A DNA stretch of 64,000 nt from an uncultured Alphaproteobacteria bacterium. Lineage in GTDB: Bacteria; Pseudomonadota; Alphaproteobacteria; HIMB59; GCA-002718135. Made by a program: the position numbers and the translations under genes. Positions 7,633-16,862 of the stretch are shown here, one piece after another. The notes beneath the pieces were generated by a model. That model made no database searches. It was not told the DNA's origin and was given only the letters and a program-made list of their open reading frames with translations. The DNA lies in the NCBI GenBank assembly GCA_902537325.1, contig CACBAT010000004.1:24001-88000 (forward strand), given 5' to 3'. Within the stretch, counting starts at the first letter, position 1. Each line of letters opens with the position of its first letter.

Positions 7633-8022
7633 TTAAAAAATATCCAAAGCAAGTTTTGCTTCTTCAGACATTAAATCTTTATGCCACTTTGGATCCCAAA
7701 CTAAAGAAACTTCAATTGAATTTAAATTTGATAACTTTTCAACTGATTTTCCTACACTTTCGGGCATAGTTCCTGCAACAGGGCAGTTTGGGTTAGTTAG
7801 GGTCATTTTAATTTTAATATCGTTCTTATCATTAATCTTAATTTCATATATTAGACCTAAATCATATAAGTTAACTGGTATTTCAGGATCAACAACAGTC
7901 CTAATACACTCTATAACTTGTTCTTCATTAATTTTAGTGGTTATATTTGAATTATTGAATTTTTTTATATAACTTGTGTTTTTATCTGGTAAAAATTCTT
8001 CTAGTCGTTTTTCTTCCATCAT
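7633..8022 (-). CDS. sufT: SufT-type MIP18/DUF59 iron-sulfur assembly factor
   Basis: The 129-residue protein carries the MIP18 (DUF59) core: VDPEIPVNLYDLGLIYEI (about 48-65), then TLTNPNCPVAGTMPE with a conserved Cys, ending in VSLVWDPKW. SufT proteins help maturation of Fe-S proteins under high demand; the mechanism is not fully settled. About 35 N-terminal residues precede the domain, as in other alphaproteobacterial SufT. Its start directly abuts the sufS stop, and sufA follows, so it belongs to the operon. Confidence 0.9.
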   Translation of the reverse strand: MMEEKRLEEFLPDKNTSYIKKFNNSNITTKINEEQVIECIRTVVDPEIPVNLYDLGLIYEIKINDKNDIKIKMTLTNPNCPVAGTMPESVGKSVEKLSNLNSIEVSLVWDPKWHKDLMSEEAKLALDIF

Positions 8023-9219
8023 TTATAGTAAGATTTTTGTTATTTCATGAATGCTATCTACTAAATAATCAACATCATCTTTTGTATTATATACTCCGAA
8101 TGAAATTCTAGAAGTTCCAGTAACATTAAAATGTTTCATAAGCGGTTGACAACAATGATGCCCTGTTCTTATTGCTATGTTTTTTTTATCTAACATCGCA
8201 CCTAAATCAGAATTATGAATACCTTCAATATTAAAAGAAATGATAGCGCCTTTGTTTTTATTTGATCCATATATTTTTATATTATTGAATTTTGAAAGTT
8301 TTTCATAAGCGTAATCATGAAGTTTCATTTCATGATCATAAATAACAATTGGATCAACTTCATTCATAAAATTTAATGATGATGAAAATCCAATAACTGG
8401 AGCAATAGGAGGAGTACCTGCCTCAAATTTTTCGTAACCATTTGCATAGGTACTTTTATCAATATCTACATCATGAATCATTTGCCCTCCCCCCTGGTAA
8501 GGAGTAAATTCCTCTATCCACTTATCTTTCATGTACAGTATACCAAGACCTGAAGGGCCATACATTTTATGTGCTGAAAAAACATAAAAATCAGGATCTA
8601 AATCTTTTAGATTAACTTTTTTGTGAGGTGCAAATTGACAACCATCCAATAGTAGCGGTATATTATTTTTTTTTGCAATTTCTTTTACAATATCAAAATT
8701 CGTTATTGATCCTGTAACATTTGACATATGAGTTAATGTAATTAGTTTAGTATTTGAATTAATTTTATCATTTAATTCATCATAATTTATTTCACTATTT
8801 TCGTTTAGTCCCAGAGGAATAATTTTTATCTTTTTTTCAATTAAATGCCAAGGTATTAAATTAGCATGGTGTTCAAGATAACTTAAGATTATTTCGTCAC
8901 CATCTTCTAAAAAACTTTTAGACATACAAGATGAAATTAAATTTATACCTTCAGTTGCACTTTTAACAAAAATAATATTGTTTTCAGATGTATTTAAATA
9001 ATCTGCAACTTTTTTTCGAGCATCTTCAAATTTTTTTGTTAACTTAGAACTTAATTCATAATTACCTCTGTGAATATTTGCATATTCATTTGTATAACAA
9101 TTATTGGTGGCCTCAATCATTTCATCAACTTTTAATGCTGAAGCTGCGGTATCTAAAAAAACTAGATTAGGATTTTTTTTGAATACGGGAAATCTTGATT
9201 TTAAATCGGAGATATTCAT
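8023..9219 (-). CDS. sufS: Cysteine desulfurase SufS
   Basis: SufS takes sulfur from cysteine, giving alanine and a persulfide for cluster building in the cytoplasm. The 398-residue protein has the PLP lysine K218 in VFSAHKMYGPSG, the substrate-site RTGHHCCQP with the persulfide cysteine near 356-357, and the group II desulfurase length. The start ATG overlaps the sufD stop by four bases (ATGA), and its stop is followed at once by sufT. No sufE or sufU partner is seen in the operon, so the sulfur-transfer partner must be encoded elsewhere or be unnecessary. Confidence 0.96.
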   Translation of the reverse strand: MNISDLKSRFPVFKKNPNLVFLDTAASALKVDEMIEATNNCYTNEYANIHRGNYELSSKLTKKFEDARKKVADYLNTSENNIIFVKSATEGINLISSCMSKSFLEDGDEIILSYLEHHANLIPWHLIEKKIKIIPLGLNENSEINYDELNDKINSNTKLITLTHMSNVTGSITNFDIVKEIAKKNNIPLLLDGCQFAPHKKVNLKDLDPDFYVFSAHKMYGPSGLGILYMKDKWIEEFTPYQGGGQMIHDVDIDKSTYANGYEKFEAGTPPIAPVIGFSSSLNFMNEVDPIVIYDHEMKLHDYAYEKLSKFNNIKIYGSNKNKGAIISFNIEGIHNSDLGAMLDKKNIAIRTGHHCCQPLMKHFNVTGTSRISFGVYNTKDDVDYLVDSIHEITKILL

Positions 9220-10442
9220 TTCACTTTACTTAAGTATCTTACTAGTTTCTTTTGTATTATTTCAGACATTTGTTCATTATCAATACTACTTAATTCTTCA
9301 TTAATAAATGATGATATCAATATTTTAGTTGCTGCAATTTTACTCATACCTCTAGAACGAAGATAAAAAATAGCATTTTCATCTATTGGCCCAATTGTAG
9401 AACCATGACTACATTTTACATCGTCAGCGTAGATTTTTAATTCTGGTTTAGAAAAATATGACGCACTGTCAGATAGAAGTATACCTTTACTAAGCTGATA
9501 TCCCTCTGTTTTTTGCGCCACTTGATCAACATGAGTGTTACTAAAGTAAGTTGCTTTAGCGCGGTCGTTCAAAATACCTTTATAAACTTGATTACTTTTA
9601 CAATCCTCAGCTAAATGTTTAACAAATGTTTTATTATTTGATGTGTTATTATCCTTAAGAAAAAATATTCCTTGTAAATCAGCTTCTGAATTGGTTTCTA
9701 TCAGCTCAGAATAATGAAAATTTCTTACGTAACCTTCTGAAAAATTATATACTTTTTGAGTATAAGTAGAATCTTTTTTACAAGAAGAATGACTTGTTAT
9801 TATTAAATTATGATTGGAAGAATTGTCTTGTATTAGAAAGTGGTTTAACTGAGAATGTTTTTCTAATTTAATTACATTCAATATATTTGATGTAGAATTA
9901 TTTTTATTTTCATACTCTTCAATGAGACTAAGAGATGATCCCTCTTGGCAAATAATATTATTTTTTTGAAAAATAGTTAAATCGTCATCTGTTACAATGT
10001 TGGATATTTTAATTTTTATTTTGTTATTTCTTTTTATAACAATCTTAAAACCACTATTTAAAAATAATGAATTTAGATTTACAAAATGATCATTTTTTTC
10101 AATTGTATTATTTTTAGAAAAATCATTATAATCTTCATCTAAAATTTTAGTAATTTCAATTTTATCATCTTTAAAAGTCGAACACTGACCGTTTACAGAA
10201 ACTATTGAATAGCTATTTTCATGAGTATTATTTATTACTGATGTTTCTTCAGGAATCAGATATTTATAATTAAAATCAATAAAGTTTTTAAGATTAATAT
10301 TTTTAAGACTTTCATTATTTTTTTTATCAAATCTATCGTTTTCAAAAATATTTATTAATTTTTCTCTATGAGTTTCAATATCTTTGTTTTCTGAAAAAAA
10401 AATATTTTTTCTATTTTTTTGATAATTGTCTTGGATATTCAT
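9216..10442 (-). CDS. sufD: Fe-S cluster assembly scaffold subunit SufD
   Basis: SufD joins SufB and SufC in the SufBC2D scaffold. This 408-residue protein has a variable N-terminal half and a recognisable C-terminal beta-helix: LKIYADDVKCSHGSTIGPID, then FYLRSRGMSKIAATKILI. The conserved H within CSHGSTIG is near residue 344. The N-terminal 200 residues are Asn/Lys/Ser-rich and poorly conserved, normal for SufD. It overlaps sufC by one base (TAATG) and sufS by four, so the three are probably translationally coupled. Confidence 0.94.
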   Translation of the reverse strand: MNIQDNYQKNRKNIFFSENKDIETHREKLINIFENDRFDKKNNESLKNINLKNFIDFNYKYLIPEETSVINNTHENSYSIVSVNGQCSTFKDDKIEITKILDEDYNDFSKNNTIEKNDHFVNLNSLFLNSGFKIVIKRNNKIKIKISNIVTDDDLTIFQKNNIICQEGSSLSLIEEYENKNNSTSNILNVIKLEKHSQLNHFLIQDNSSNHNLIITSHSSCKKDSTYTQKVYNFSEGYVRNFHYSELIETNSEADLQGIFFLKDNNTSNNKTFVKHLAEDCKSNQVYKGILNDRAKATYFSNTHVDQVAQKTEGYQLSKGILLSDSASYFSKPELKIYADDVKCSHGSTIGPIDENAIFYLRSRGMSKIAATKILISSFINEELSSIDNEQMSEIIQKKLVRYLSKVK

Positions 10443-11182
10443 TACTGAAATTTTTGAAATCCATCTTTTTCAATTTCATCAGCAATTTCGGAACCTCCTG
10501 ATTTGACAATAGAACCATTTACCATGACATGTACATAATCTGGTTTAATATAATCCAAAAGTTTTTGATAATGAGTAATTATTAAAAAAGAATTATCTTT
10601 AGTTTTAAGTTTATTAACCCCATCGGTAACGATTTTAAGAGCATCAATATCAAGTCCTGAGTCAGTTTCATCTAGAATAGCTAAATCTGGATTAAGAATG
10701 CTCATTTGTAAAATTTCGTAACGTTTTTTTTCTCCACCAGAAAATCCTGTATTAACTGATCGTTTAAGCATATCAATATTTATACCTAAGTCACTAGCTT
10801 TAGATTTTAAAAGCTTAGCAAATGATAAATTATCAATTTCTTCTTCGTTCATACGTTTTCTTTTTGAATTAATTGCAGAATGTAAAAACGGGGTGATATT
10901 TACTCCAGGTATTTCAACTGGATACTGAAAAGCCAGAAACATTCCTTCTTGTGCTCTTTCTTCAATATTTAAATCAAATAAATCGTTATCTTTGAAATTA
11001 ATTTTGCCATTTAAGATTTCGTAATCCTCTTTACCTGCTAGAACGTTTGCTAAGGTGCTTTTACCACATCCATTTGGGCCCATTATTGCATGCACTTCAC
11101 CTTTATTAATATTTAAGTTAAGTCCATTAAGAATATTTTTATTTTCAATCTTTACAGATAGATCTTTGATTTCTAAAAACAT
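10442..11182 (-). CDS. sufC: Fe-S cluster assembly ATPase SufC
   Basis: SufC is the ABC-type ATPase that powers the SufBCD scaffold. The 246-residue protein has Walker A (GPNGCGKST, 35-43), a Q-loop, the signature FSGGEKKR and Walker B plus the SufC-specific LAILDETDSGLD, followed by the switch His in LIITHYQ. It has no membrane segments, as expected for a soluble family member. It follows sufB after a single base and precedes sufD with a one-base overlap. Confidence 0.97.
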   Translation of the reverse strand: MFLEIKDLSVKIENKNILNGLNLNINKGEVHAIMGPNGCGKSTLANVLAGKEDYEILNGKINFKDNDLFDLNIEERAQEGMFLAFQYPVEIPGVNITPFLHSAINSKRKRMNEEEIDNLSFAKLLKSKASDLGINIDMLKRSVNTGFSGGEKKRYEILQMSILNPDLAILDETDSGLDIDALKIVTDGVNKLKTKDNSFLIITHYQKLLDYIKPDYVHVMVNGSIVKSGGSEIADEIEKDGFQKFQ

Positions 11183-11183
11183 A

Positions 11184-12635
11184 TTACCCTACACTTCCCT
11201 CAAGAGAAATAGATACTAGTTTTTGTGCTTCAACTGCAAATTCCATTGGAAGTTCTTGTAAAACTTGCTTGCAGAAACCATTAACTATTAATGAAACTGC
11301 TTCTTCATGGCTTAAACCTCTTTGTCTGCAGTAATAAAGTTGGTCTTCATTTATTTTAGAAGTCGAAGCTTCGTGCTCAATAACTGCTGTATTATTTTTT
11401 GAGTCAATGTAAGGAACTGTGTGTGCCCCACATTGATTTCCTACTAGTAAAGAGTCGCATTGTGTGTAATTTCTTGCTTTGTCAGCTTTTCTTAAAAATG
11501 AGACTTCACCTCTGTAAGTATTTTGTGACTTACCTAAGGAAATACCCTTTGAAATAATTTTACTTTTGGTGTTTTTCCCTATGTGAGTCATTTTTGTTCC
11601 TGTGTCAGCTTGCTGATAATTATTTGTTATTGCTACAGAGTAAAATTCACCAATTGAATTATCACCTTTCAAAATACAACTAGGATATTTCCATGTAATA
11701 GCAGAGCCAGTTTCTACTTGAGTCCATGATATTTTACTATTTTTACCTGCACAAAGACCTCTTTTAGTGACAAAATTGTAAATTCCACCTTTGCCATCTT
11801 CATCTCCTGGATACCAATTTTGAACAGTTGAATATTTTATTTCTGCATCCTCTAAAGCAATTAATTCTACATTAGCAGCATGTAATTGATTATCATCTCT
11901 TTTTGGAGCAGTACAGCCTTCTAGGTAACTAACATAACTACCTTTATCTGCAATAATTAGGGTTCTTTCAAATTGGCCAGTATTTTCTGCATTAATTCTA
12001 AAATAAGTTGATAGCTCCATTGGACACTTTACACCTTCTGGAATGTACACAAATGATCCATCAGTAAACACAGCTGAATTTAATGCGGAAAATGAATGGT
12101 CTCCAGCTGGTATAACTGATCCTAAATATTTTTTTATTAGATCAGGATGTTTCTGAATTGCCTCTCCGATGGAACAAAAAATTATACCAAGCTTTTCTAA
12201 TTCACCTTTGTAAGTGGTAGCAACTGAAACACTATCAAATACAACATCTACAGCGACACCAGCTAGAACTTTTTGCTCCTCTAGAGGGATACCTAATTTG
12301 TTATATGTCTCTATAAGCTTAGGATCAACTTCACTTAGGTCTTTAGGTTTTTTCTCAAAACCTTTTGGCGCTGAATAATAATAAATATCTTGATAATCAA
12401 TTTCAGGAAAACTAAGGTTTGCCCATTTAGGTTCTTTCATTTTTTTCCATTTTGAATATGCTTTTAATCTCCAGTCCAGCATCCAATCTGGTTCATTCTT
12501 TTTTAATGATATAAATTTGATAGTATCTTCGTTTAGCCCTTTTTTAGGCTTTTCATTATCTATGTCAGTTACAAAACCATATTTGTACTTATTTTTACTA
12601 TAAGAGTCTAATGTATTTAGAGTTTCTGAGTTCAC
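11184..12635 (-). CDS. sufB: Fe-S cluster assembly scaffold subunit SufB
   Basis: The 483-residue protein is a full-length SufB, the subunit on which the cluster is built. Landmarks are the N-terminal [36 protein letters not shown] (conserved Cys), the tract [19 protein letters not shown] and the C-terminal [21 protein letters not shown]. The start is GTG at 12635; no ATG lies closer to the family start. It is the first SUF gene of the operon. The 79-base gap to mnmA contains no recognisable regulator gene, although SUF operons in related bacteria often begin with an Rrf2/IscR-type regulator. Confidence 0.97.
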   Translation of the reverse strand: MNSETLNTLDSYSKNKYKYGFVTDIDNEKPKKGLNEDTIKFISLKKNEPDWMLDWRLKAYSKWKKMKEPKWANLSFPEIDYQDIYYYSAPKGFEKKPKDLSEVDPKLIETYNKLGIPLEEQKVLAGVAVDVVFDSVSVATTYKGELEKLGIIFCSIGEAIQKHPDLIKKYLGSVIPAGDHSFSALNSAVFTDGSFVYIPEGVKCPMELSTYFRINAENTGQFERTLIIADKGSYVSYLEGCTAPKRDDNQLHAANVELIALEDAEIKYSTVQNWYPGDEDGKGGIYNFVTKRGLCAGKNSKISWTQVETGSAITWKYPSCILKGDNSIGEFYSVAITNNYQQADTGTKMTHIGKNTKSKIISKGISLGKSQNTYRGEVSFLRKADKARNYTQCDSLLVGNQCGAHTVPYIDSKNNTAVIEHEASTSKINEDQLYYCRQRGLSHEEAVSLIVNGFCKQVLQELPMEFAVEAQKLVSISLEGSVG

Positions 12636-12714
12636 ATTACATCATCTAATTCATTAATTGAAAAAATCTAGTTAATTCAACAAAAATTAAGCAAATTTAG
12701 AACTGATTTTAATT

Positions 12715-13809
12715 TTAAGCGGTAATCCAACCACCACCAAGTAATTGGTCATTTTTATAAAAAACACAAGCTTGTCCAGGGGAAGTATTATCTAATTCCT
12801 TTTCAAATGTAAAAGTTCCATAGTTCCTATTTATATCAAGGATTCCTGGTAAATCTTCCTGGGTTGATCTTATTTTTGCTGAACAATCAAGTTCTTTAGG
12901 TAAAATGTTTCCTCCCAACCAATTGATATTCTTAAAGTTAATAACTTTTTTTTTCAATTTTTCTTTTATCCCTAGAGTAATTGAGTTTTGATCTTTGTTA
13001 ATATCTATTACGTATAAAGGTTCTTTTGAACCACTAATGCCAATACCTTTTCTTTGACCAATAGTATAATTACTAATACCATCATGAGTTCCAAGAATAT
13101 TATTATCAACATCATAAATTATACCTTTTTTATTAACACTCGGATTTAAATTATTTACAAGATCTCTATAAGAGTCTGATGTAACAAAACATATATCTTG
13201 GCTATCAGGTTTATCGCTAACACTCAATTTATATTCTTTAGCTAGTTGTCTAATTTCTGATTTTCTATAATCGCCTAATGGAAATCTCGCATAATTCAAT
13301 TGATCTTGTAATGTAGAAAAAAGAAAAAAACTTTGATCTTTTGAAAAATCTTTCGCTTTATGTAAACTTGCATTATTTAGAGATCCTTTTCTTATTGCGT
13401 AGTGACCTGTTGCAAGAGCGTCAGCTCCAATTTTTTTTGCCTCATTAAGTAAATCTGAAAATTTTACTGTTTCATTACACTTAACACAGGGTAAAGGAGT
13501 TTCACCATTTGCATAAGAATCGACAAAGTTACTAATTACTCCATCAAAAAATTTGCCTTGATAATCTAAGACTACATGTTTGAAATCATTTTTTAGAGCG
13601 ACATTTTTAGCATCTTCAATATCAATACCAGCACAACACGATTTACTCTTAGATATATTAGAGTTGTTATATAATTTTAGTGTAATGCCGATTACATCAT
13701 AACCTTGTTTTTTTAGCATAACAGCAGCAACAGAACTATCTACGCCGCCAGACATTGCTACAACTACTTTTGTGTCTTTTTCTGACTTATCAAAACCAAG
13801 AGAATTCAT
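12715..13809 (-). CDS. mnmA: tRNA-specific 2-thiouridylase MnmA
   Basis: MnmA adds sulfur to uridine 34 of tRNAs for Lys, Glu and Gln in the cytoplasm. The 364-residue protein has the PP-loop SGGVDSS (20-26), the first catalytic Cys in PLPCVKCNETVKF, the second in QDICFV, and the family's GTHDGISNYTIGQRKGIG. It lies upstream of sufB on the same strand after 79 bases. The pairing is sensible because MnmA needs sulfur mobilised by a cysteine desulfurase, here SufS. It is divergent from the hydrolase gene, so the 56 bases between them should contain promoters for both. Confidence 0.96.
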   Translation of the reverse strand: MNSLGFDKSEKDTKVVVAMSGGVDSSVAAVMLKKQGYDVIGITLKLYNNSNISKSKSCCAGIDIEDAKNVALKNDFKHVVLDYQGKFFDGVISNFVDSYANGETPLPCVKCNETVKFSDLLNEAKKIGADALATGHYAIRKGSLNNASLHKAKDFSKDQSFFLFSTLQDQLNYARFPLGDYRKSEIRQLAKEYKLSVSDKPDSQDICFVTSDSYRDLVNNLNPSVNKKGIIYDVDNNILGTHDGISNYTIGQRKGIGISGSKEPLYVIDINKDQNSITLGIKEKLKKKVINFKNINWLGGNILPKELDCSAKIRSTQEDLPGILDINRNYGTFTFEKELDNTSPGQACVFYKNDQLLGGGWITA

Positions 13810-13865
13810 ATATTTAAAACATCTATATTTACAAAATCATATAACTTCAATAATAGCTTTATCAA

Positions 13866-14510
13866 ATGGTTGACTTATTAATTCCTGGGCCAGAAGGTAA
13901 AATAGAGGCTAAATATTCTCATAATAATAGAGACGATTCACCAATTGTTATATTATTGCACCCGGATCCCTCTAAAGGTGGGACTATGCATACTAAAATT
14001 ATTTTTAAAATGTATAAAATTTTTATAAAAGCAGGATTTTCTACGATTAGATTTAATTTTCGAGGTGTTGGTAAAAGTGAGGGAATTTATGACGATGGCG
14101 AAGGTGAATTAAGTGATGCAGCATGTGTGCTGGATTGGCTTCAACAGTATAACACAAATTCAAAAATATGTTGGGTTGCTGGTTTTTCATTTGGAGCATG
14201 GATTGCAATGCAACTATTAATGAGAAGGCCAGAAATAAATGGCTTTGTAAGTATTTCACCCCCTGCAAATTTAAGGGATTTTAGTTTTTTAGCACCATGT
14301 CCATCTTCAGGTTTAATTATGCATGGTGATAAAGACAATTTCGCCTCATATGATTCTACAAAAATATTAGTTGAAAAACTTCAACAACAAAAAAAAGTGG
14401 ACATTAAATTTAAACCAATAAAAGGTGCAGATCATTTTTATGAAAGTTTTTCAGATGAATTTGAAAACTCAATAAATGAATATATTGATCAAACAATTGA
14501 TAGAAAATAA
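13866..14510 (+). CDS. Alpha/beta hydrolase family protein
   Basis: A 214-residue serine hydrolase fold: the nucleophile motif GFSFGA (Ser about 102), a probable Asp in MHGDKDNFA (about 157-160) and a His in GADHFYES (about 191). The first part, GPEGKIEAKYS with HPDPSKGGTMHTK, matches the small alphaproteobacterial dienelactone-hydrolase-like group often called 'alpha/beta hydrolase'. Substrate unknown; no signal peptide or membrane segment, so cytoplasmic. It is followed six bases later by tyrS and is probably cotranscribed with it. Confidence 0.82.
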   Translation: MVDLLIPGPEGKIEAKYSHNNRDDSPIVILLHPDPSKGGTMHTKIIFKMYKIFIKAGFSTIRFNFRGVGKSEGIYDDGEGELSDAACVLDWLQQYNTNSKICWVAGFSFGAWIAMQLLMRRPEINGFVSISPPANLRDFSFLAPCPSSGLIMHGDKDNFASYDSTKILVEKLQQQKKVDIKFKPIKGADHFYESFSDEFENSINEYIDQTIDRK

Positions 14511-14516
14511 TTTGGA

Positions 14517-15755
14517 ATGAAATTTAAATCTGAATTTCTTAATGAAATTAAAGAAAGAGGCTTTGTATATCAGGATACTGATATTATAAATTTAGATAAT
14601 ATAATTTCTAAAAATAAAATATCTGGTTACATTGGATTTGATATAACTAGTGATAGTTTGCATGTTGGGAGCTTAATACAATTAATGCTTCTCCACTGGC
14701 TTGATTTTTATGGACATAAATCAATTTGCTTAATTGGAGGTGGTACAACATTAATTGGTGATCCTTCAGGAAAAGATGAAACAAGAAGAATATTAACTAA
14801 AGAAGAAATTGATAAAAATATTGGCAATATAAAACAAATATTTTCAAGATTTATCAACCTCAATAAAGATGCATTAATAATAAATAATTATGATTGGCTT
14901 TCTAAATTAAATTACATAGATTTTCTAAGAGAGTTTGGATCAAAAATTACGTTAAATAGAATGCTAACTTTTGAGTCTGTAAAAAGTAGGTTGGACCGAG
15001 AACAGCCATTAACAGTATTAGAATTTAATTATATGCTTTTACAGGCATATGATTTTGTTTATCTTAATAAAAACTATAATTGTATTTTGCAAATGGGAGG
15101 ATCAGATCAGTGGGGTAACATTTTAAGTGGAGTTGATTTAATTCGTAAGATTAATAAGAAAGATGCATATGGCATTACTTCACCATTGATAACAAATAGT
15201 GACGGATCAAAGATGGGGAAAACAGCAAGTGGGGCAATATGGTTAAATAAAAATAAAATTTCTAGTTTAGATTTTTTTCAATTTTGGAGAAATGTTAATG
15301 ATAATGATGTATCTAAATTCTTATATTTATTTACTAAGCTGCCAATCAATGAAATAGTTAAACTATCGGCTTTAAAAAATCAGGAAATAAATGAAGCAAA
15401 GAAAATATTAGCATATGAAGTTACTAAAATTGTTAGAGGGAAAGATGATGCTGATGAAGCTTTAGAAATTGCAGATAATACTTTCAGTTCAAAAATTATT
15501 GATGAAAGGTTACCAAATATATCCCAAAAAGAATTAGATATAAAAAATGAAAATTTTTTAATTTTAGATGCTATAGAAAAGCTAAATTTAGTTAAAAGTA
15601 GAAGTGAGATAAAAAGATTAATTAAATCTGATGGTGTTAGAGTAAACGATCAAATATATAAAAATAGTACTTTTTCTTTAAAGGAATATTTAGGTTCTAA
15701 AGAAATAAAAATATCAATTGGTAAGAAAAAAATAGGGATCTTAAAAATTCTTTAG
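14517..15755 (+). CDS. tyrS: Tyrosyl-tRNA synthetase
   Basis: The 412-residue class I synthetase charges tRNA-Tyr. It shows a HIGH-like motif HVGS (in SLHVGSLIQLM), tyrosine-pocket residues in QMGGSDQWGN, and the KMSKS-like loop as SKMGKTASG. A C-terminal S4 RNA-binding domain follows (RSEIKRLIKSDGVRVND). Length and domain order are typical of the bacterial TyrS type in proteobacteria. Its stop lies five bases from the stop of convergent prfB; an inverted repeat spans both ends. Confidence 0.97.
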   Translation: MKFKSEFLNEIKERGFVYQDTDIINLDNIISKNKISGYIGFDITSDSLHVGSLIQLMLLHWLDFYGHKSICLIGGGTTLIGDPSGKDETRRILTKEEIDKNIGNIKQIFSRFINLNKDALIINNYDWLSKLNYIDFLREFGSKITLNRMLTFESVKSRLDREQPLTVLEFNYMLLQAYDFVYLNKNYNCILQMGGSDQWGNILSGVDLIRKINKKDAYGITSPLITNSDGSKMGKTASGAIWLNKNKISSLDFFQFWRNVNDNDVSKFLYLFTKLPINEIVKLSALKNQEINEAKKILAYEVTKIVRGKDDADEALEIADNTFSSKIIDERLPNISQKELDIKNENFLILDAIEKLNLVKSRSEIKRLIKSDGVRVNDQIYKNSTFSLKEYLGSKEIKISIGKKKIGILKIL

Positions 15756-15780
15756 TTAAATTATAAAGTTAAAGAATTTT
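15744..15780. terminator. Possible bidirectional terminator between tyrS and prfB
   Basis: AAAATTCTTTA (15744-15754) and TAAAGAATTTT (15770-15780) form a perfect 11-base inverted repeat with a 15-base spacer, covering both convergent stop codons. T runs occur after the stem in both directions. The stem is mostly A-T, so its strength is uncertain. Confidence 0.45.
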
Positions 15781-16856
15781 CTAAAAAATTATCAATCTTA
15801 CCATCCAAAATCTCATTTACATTAGATGTTTCATAGCCACTTCTTAAATCCTTTATTAGCTTATAAGGATGTAAAACATATGATCTTATTTGATTACCCC
15901 ATCCAATATCTTTTTTTTCTTTATTTTTTATATTCTCATTATCTTTTCTTTTTTGAAGCTCTGTTTCATAGATTCTTGATTTAATCATTTTCATTGCATT
16001 AGATCTATTTTTATGTTGCGATCTATCACTCTGACATTGTACAACAATATTTGTTGGTAAGTGTGTAATTCTTACTGCACTATCAGTTTTATTTACGTGT
16101 TGTCCTCCTGCTCCAGATGCCCTATAAGTGTCTACTCTCAAATCACTTTCTTTAATTTGTATTTCAATTTTATCATCTATTTCTGGATAAACCCAAACAC
16201 TTGCAAAACTTGTATGTCTTCTTTTGTTACTATCAAATGGAGAAAGTCTTACAAGTCGATGAATGCCACTTTCTTTTTTCAACCAACCATAAGAGTAATC
16301 CATCACAATTTTTAGTGTACAAGATTTTATTCCTGCTTCCTCACCACGCATTTCTTGTAATAAACTTACTTTACAATTATCTTGATCTTCTGCCCATCTG
16401 AGATACATTCTTTGCAAAATCTCCGCCCAATCCTGACTCTCAGTTCCTCCAGCTCCTGCGTGAATTTCTATAAATGCATTAAGGTGGTCAGCTTCATCAT
16501 TTAGTAAATTTAAATATCGAATTTTTTCAGATAATTTCAAAGTCAAGTCAACTTCATTTTTTAGATCATCTAATAATGATTTATCATTGTTTTTTTGAAT
16601 AAATTTATAAATTTCTTCATTTTCATTTAGCAATTTACTAAGTTTATTAAAGTCACTTATTTTGTTCTCAATAGATTTTATGTCTTGAAAAATATTTTTT
16701 GCATCATTATTTTCCCAAATATTGGGATCTGAACTTTTAAGCTTTAAATCTTCTAGTTTTTTTTTTAGAGAATGATAGTCAAACCCCCCTCCTTATAAGA
16801 TCAAAATTTGATCTTATTTTCTTTAAATTTTCTTCAATTAAATCAATATTTTCCAT
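15761..16856 (-). CDS. prfB: Peptide chain release factor 2, with programmed +1 frameshift
   Basis: RF2 ends translation at TGA and TAA. The start is ATG 16856, giving a short first frame (MENIDLIEENLKKIRSN...) of 25 codons that ends at an in-frame TGA (16781-16779). Skipping base 16781 joins it to the main frame (DYHSLKKKLEDLKLKSSDP...), giving 364 residues, the usual RF2 length. The main frame has SPF (RLVRLSPFDS), which reads TGA, and GGQ (GAGGQHVNK), which triggers hydrolysis. Because RF2 itself reads TGA, low RF2 favours frameshifting, a known autoregulatory loop. It lies six bases after mrcA on the same strand and is convergent with tyrS. Confidence 0.96.
16778..16793 (-). promoter_or_regulatory. 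prfB programmed frameshift site
   Basis: The minus strand reads AGGAGGGGGGTTTGAC: a Shine-Dalgarno-like AGGAGG (16793-16788), GGG, then GTT TGA C. The ribosome at GTT slips by one base onto TTT and reads GAC. E. coli and most bacteria use CTT TGA C; here the P-site codon is GTT. The strong purine run just upstream fits the known stimulatory role of the internal Shine-Dalgarno. Confidence 0.9.
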
Positions 16857-16862
16857 AAAGAC

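Noticed and set aside
16634..16856. prfB as a broken gene, because of the in-frame TGA
   Set aside because: The TGA is at the conserved programmed frameshift position with a Shine-Dalgarno-like run, and the joined protein has the normal RF2 length.
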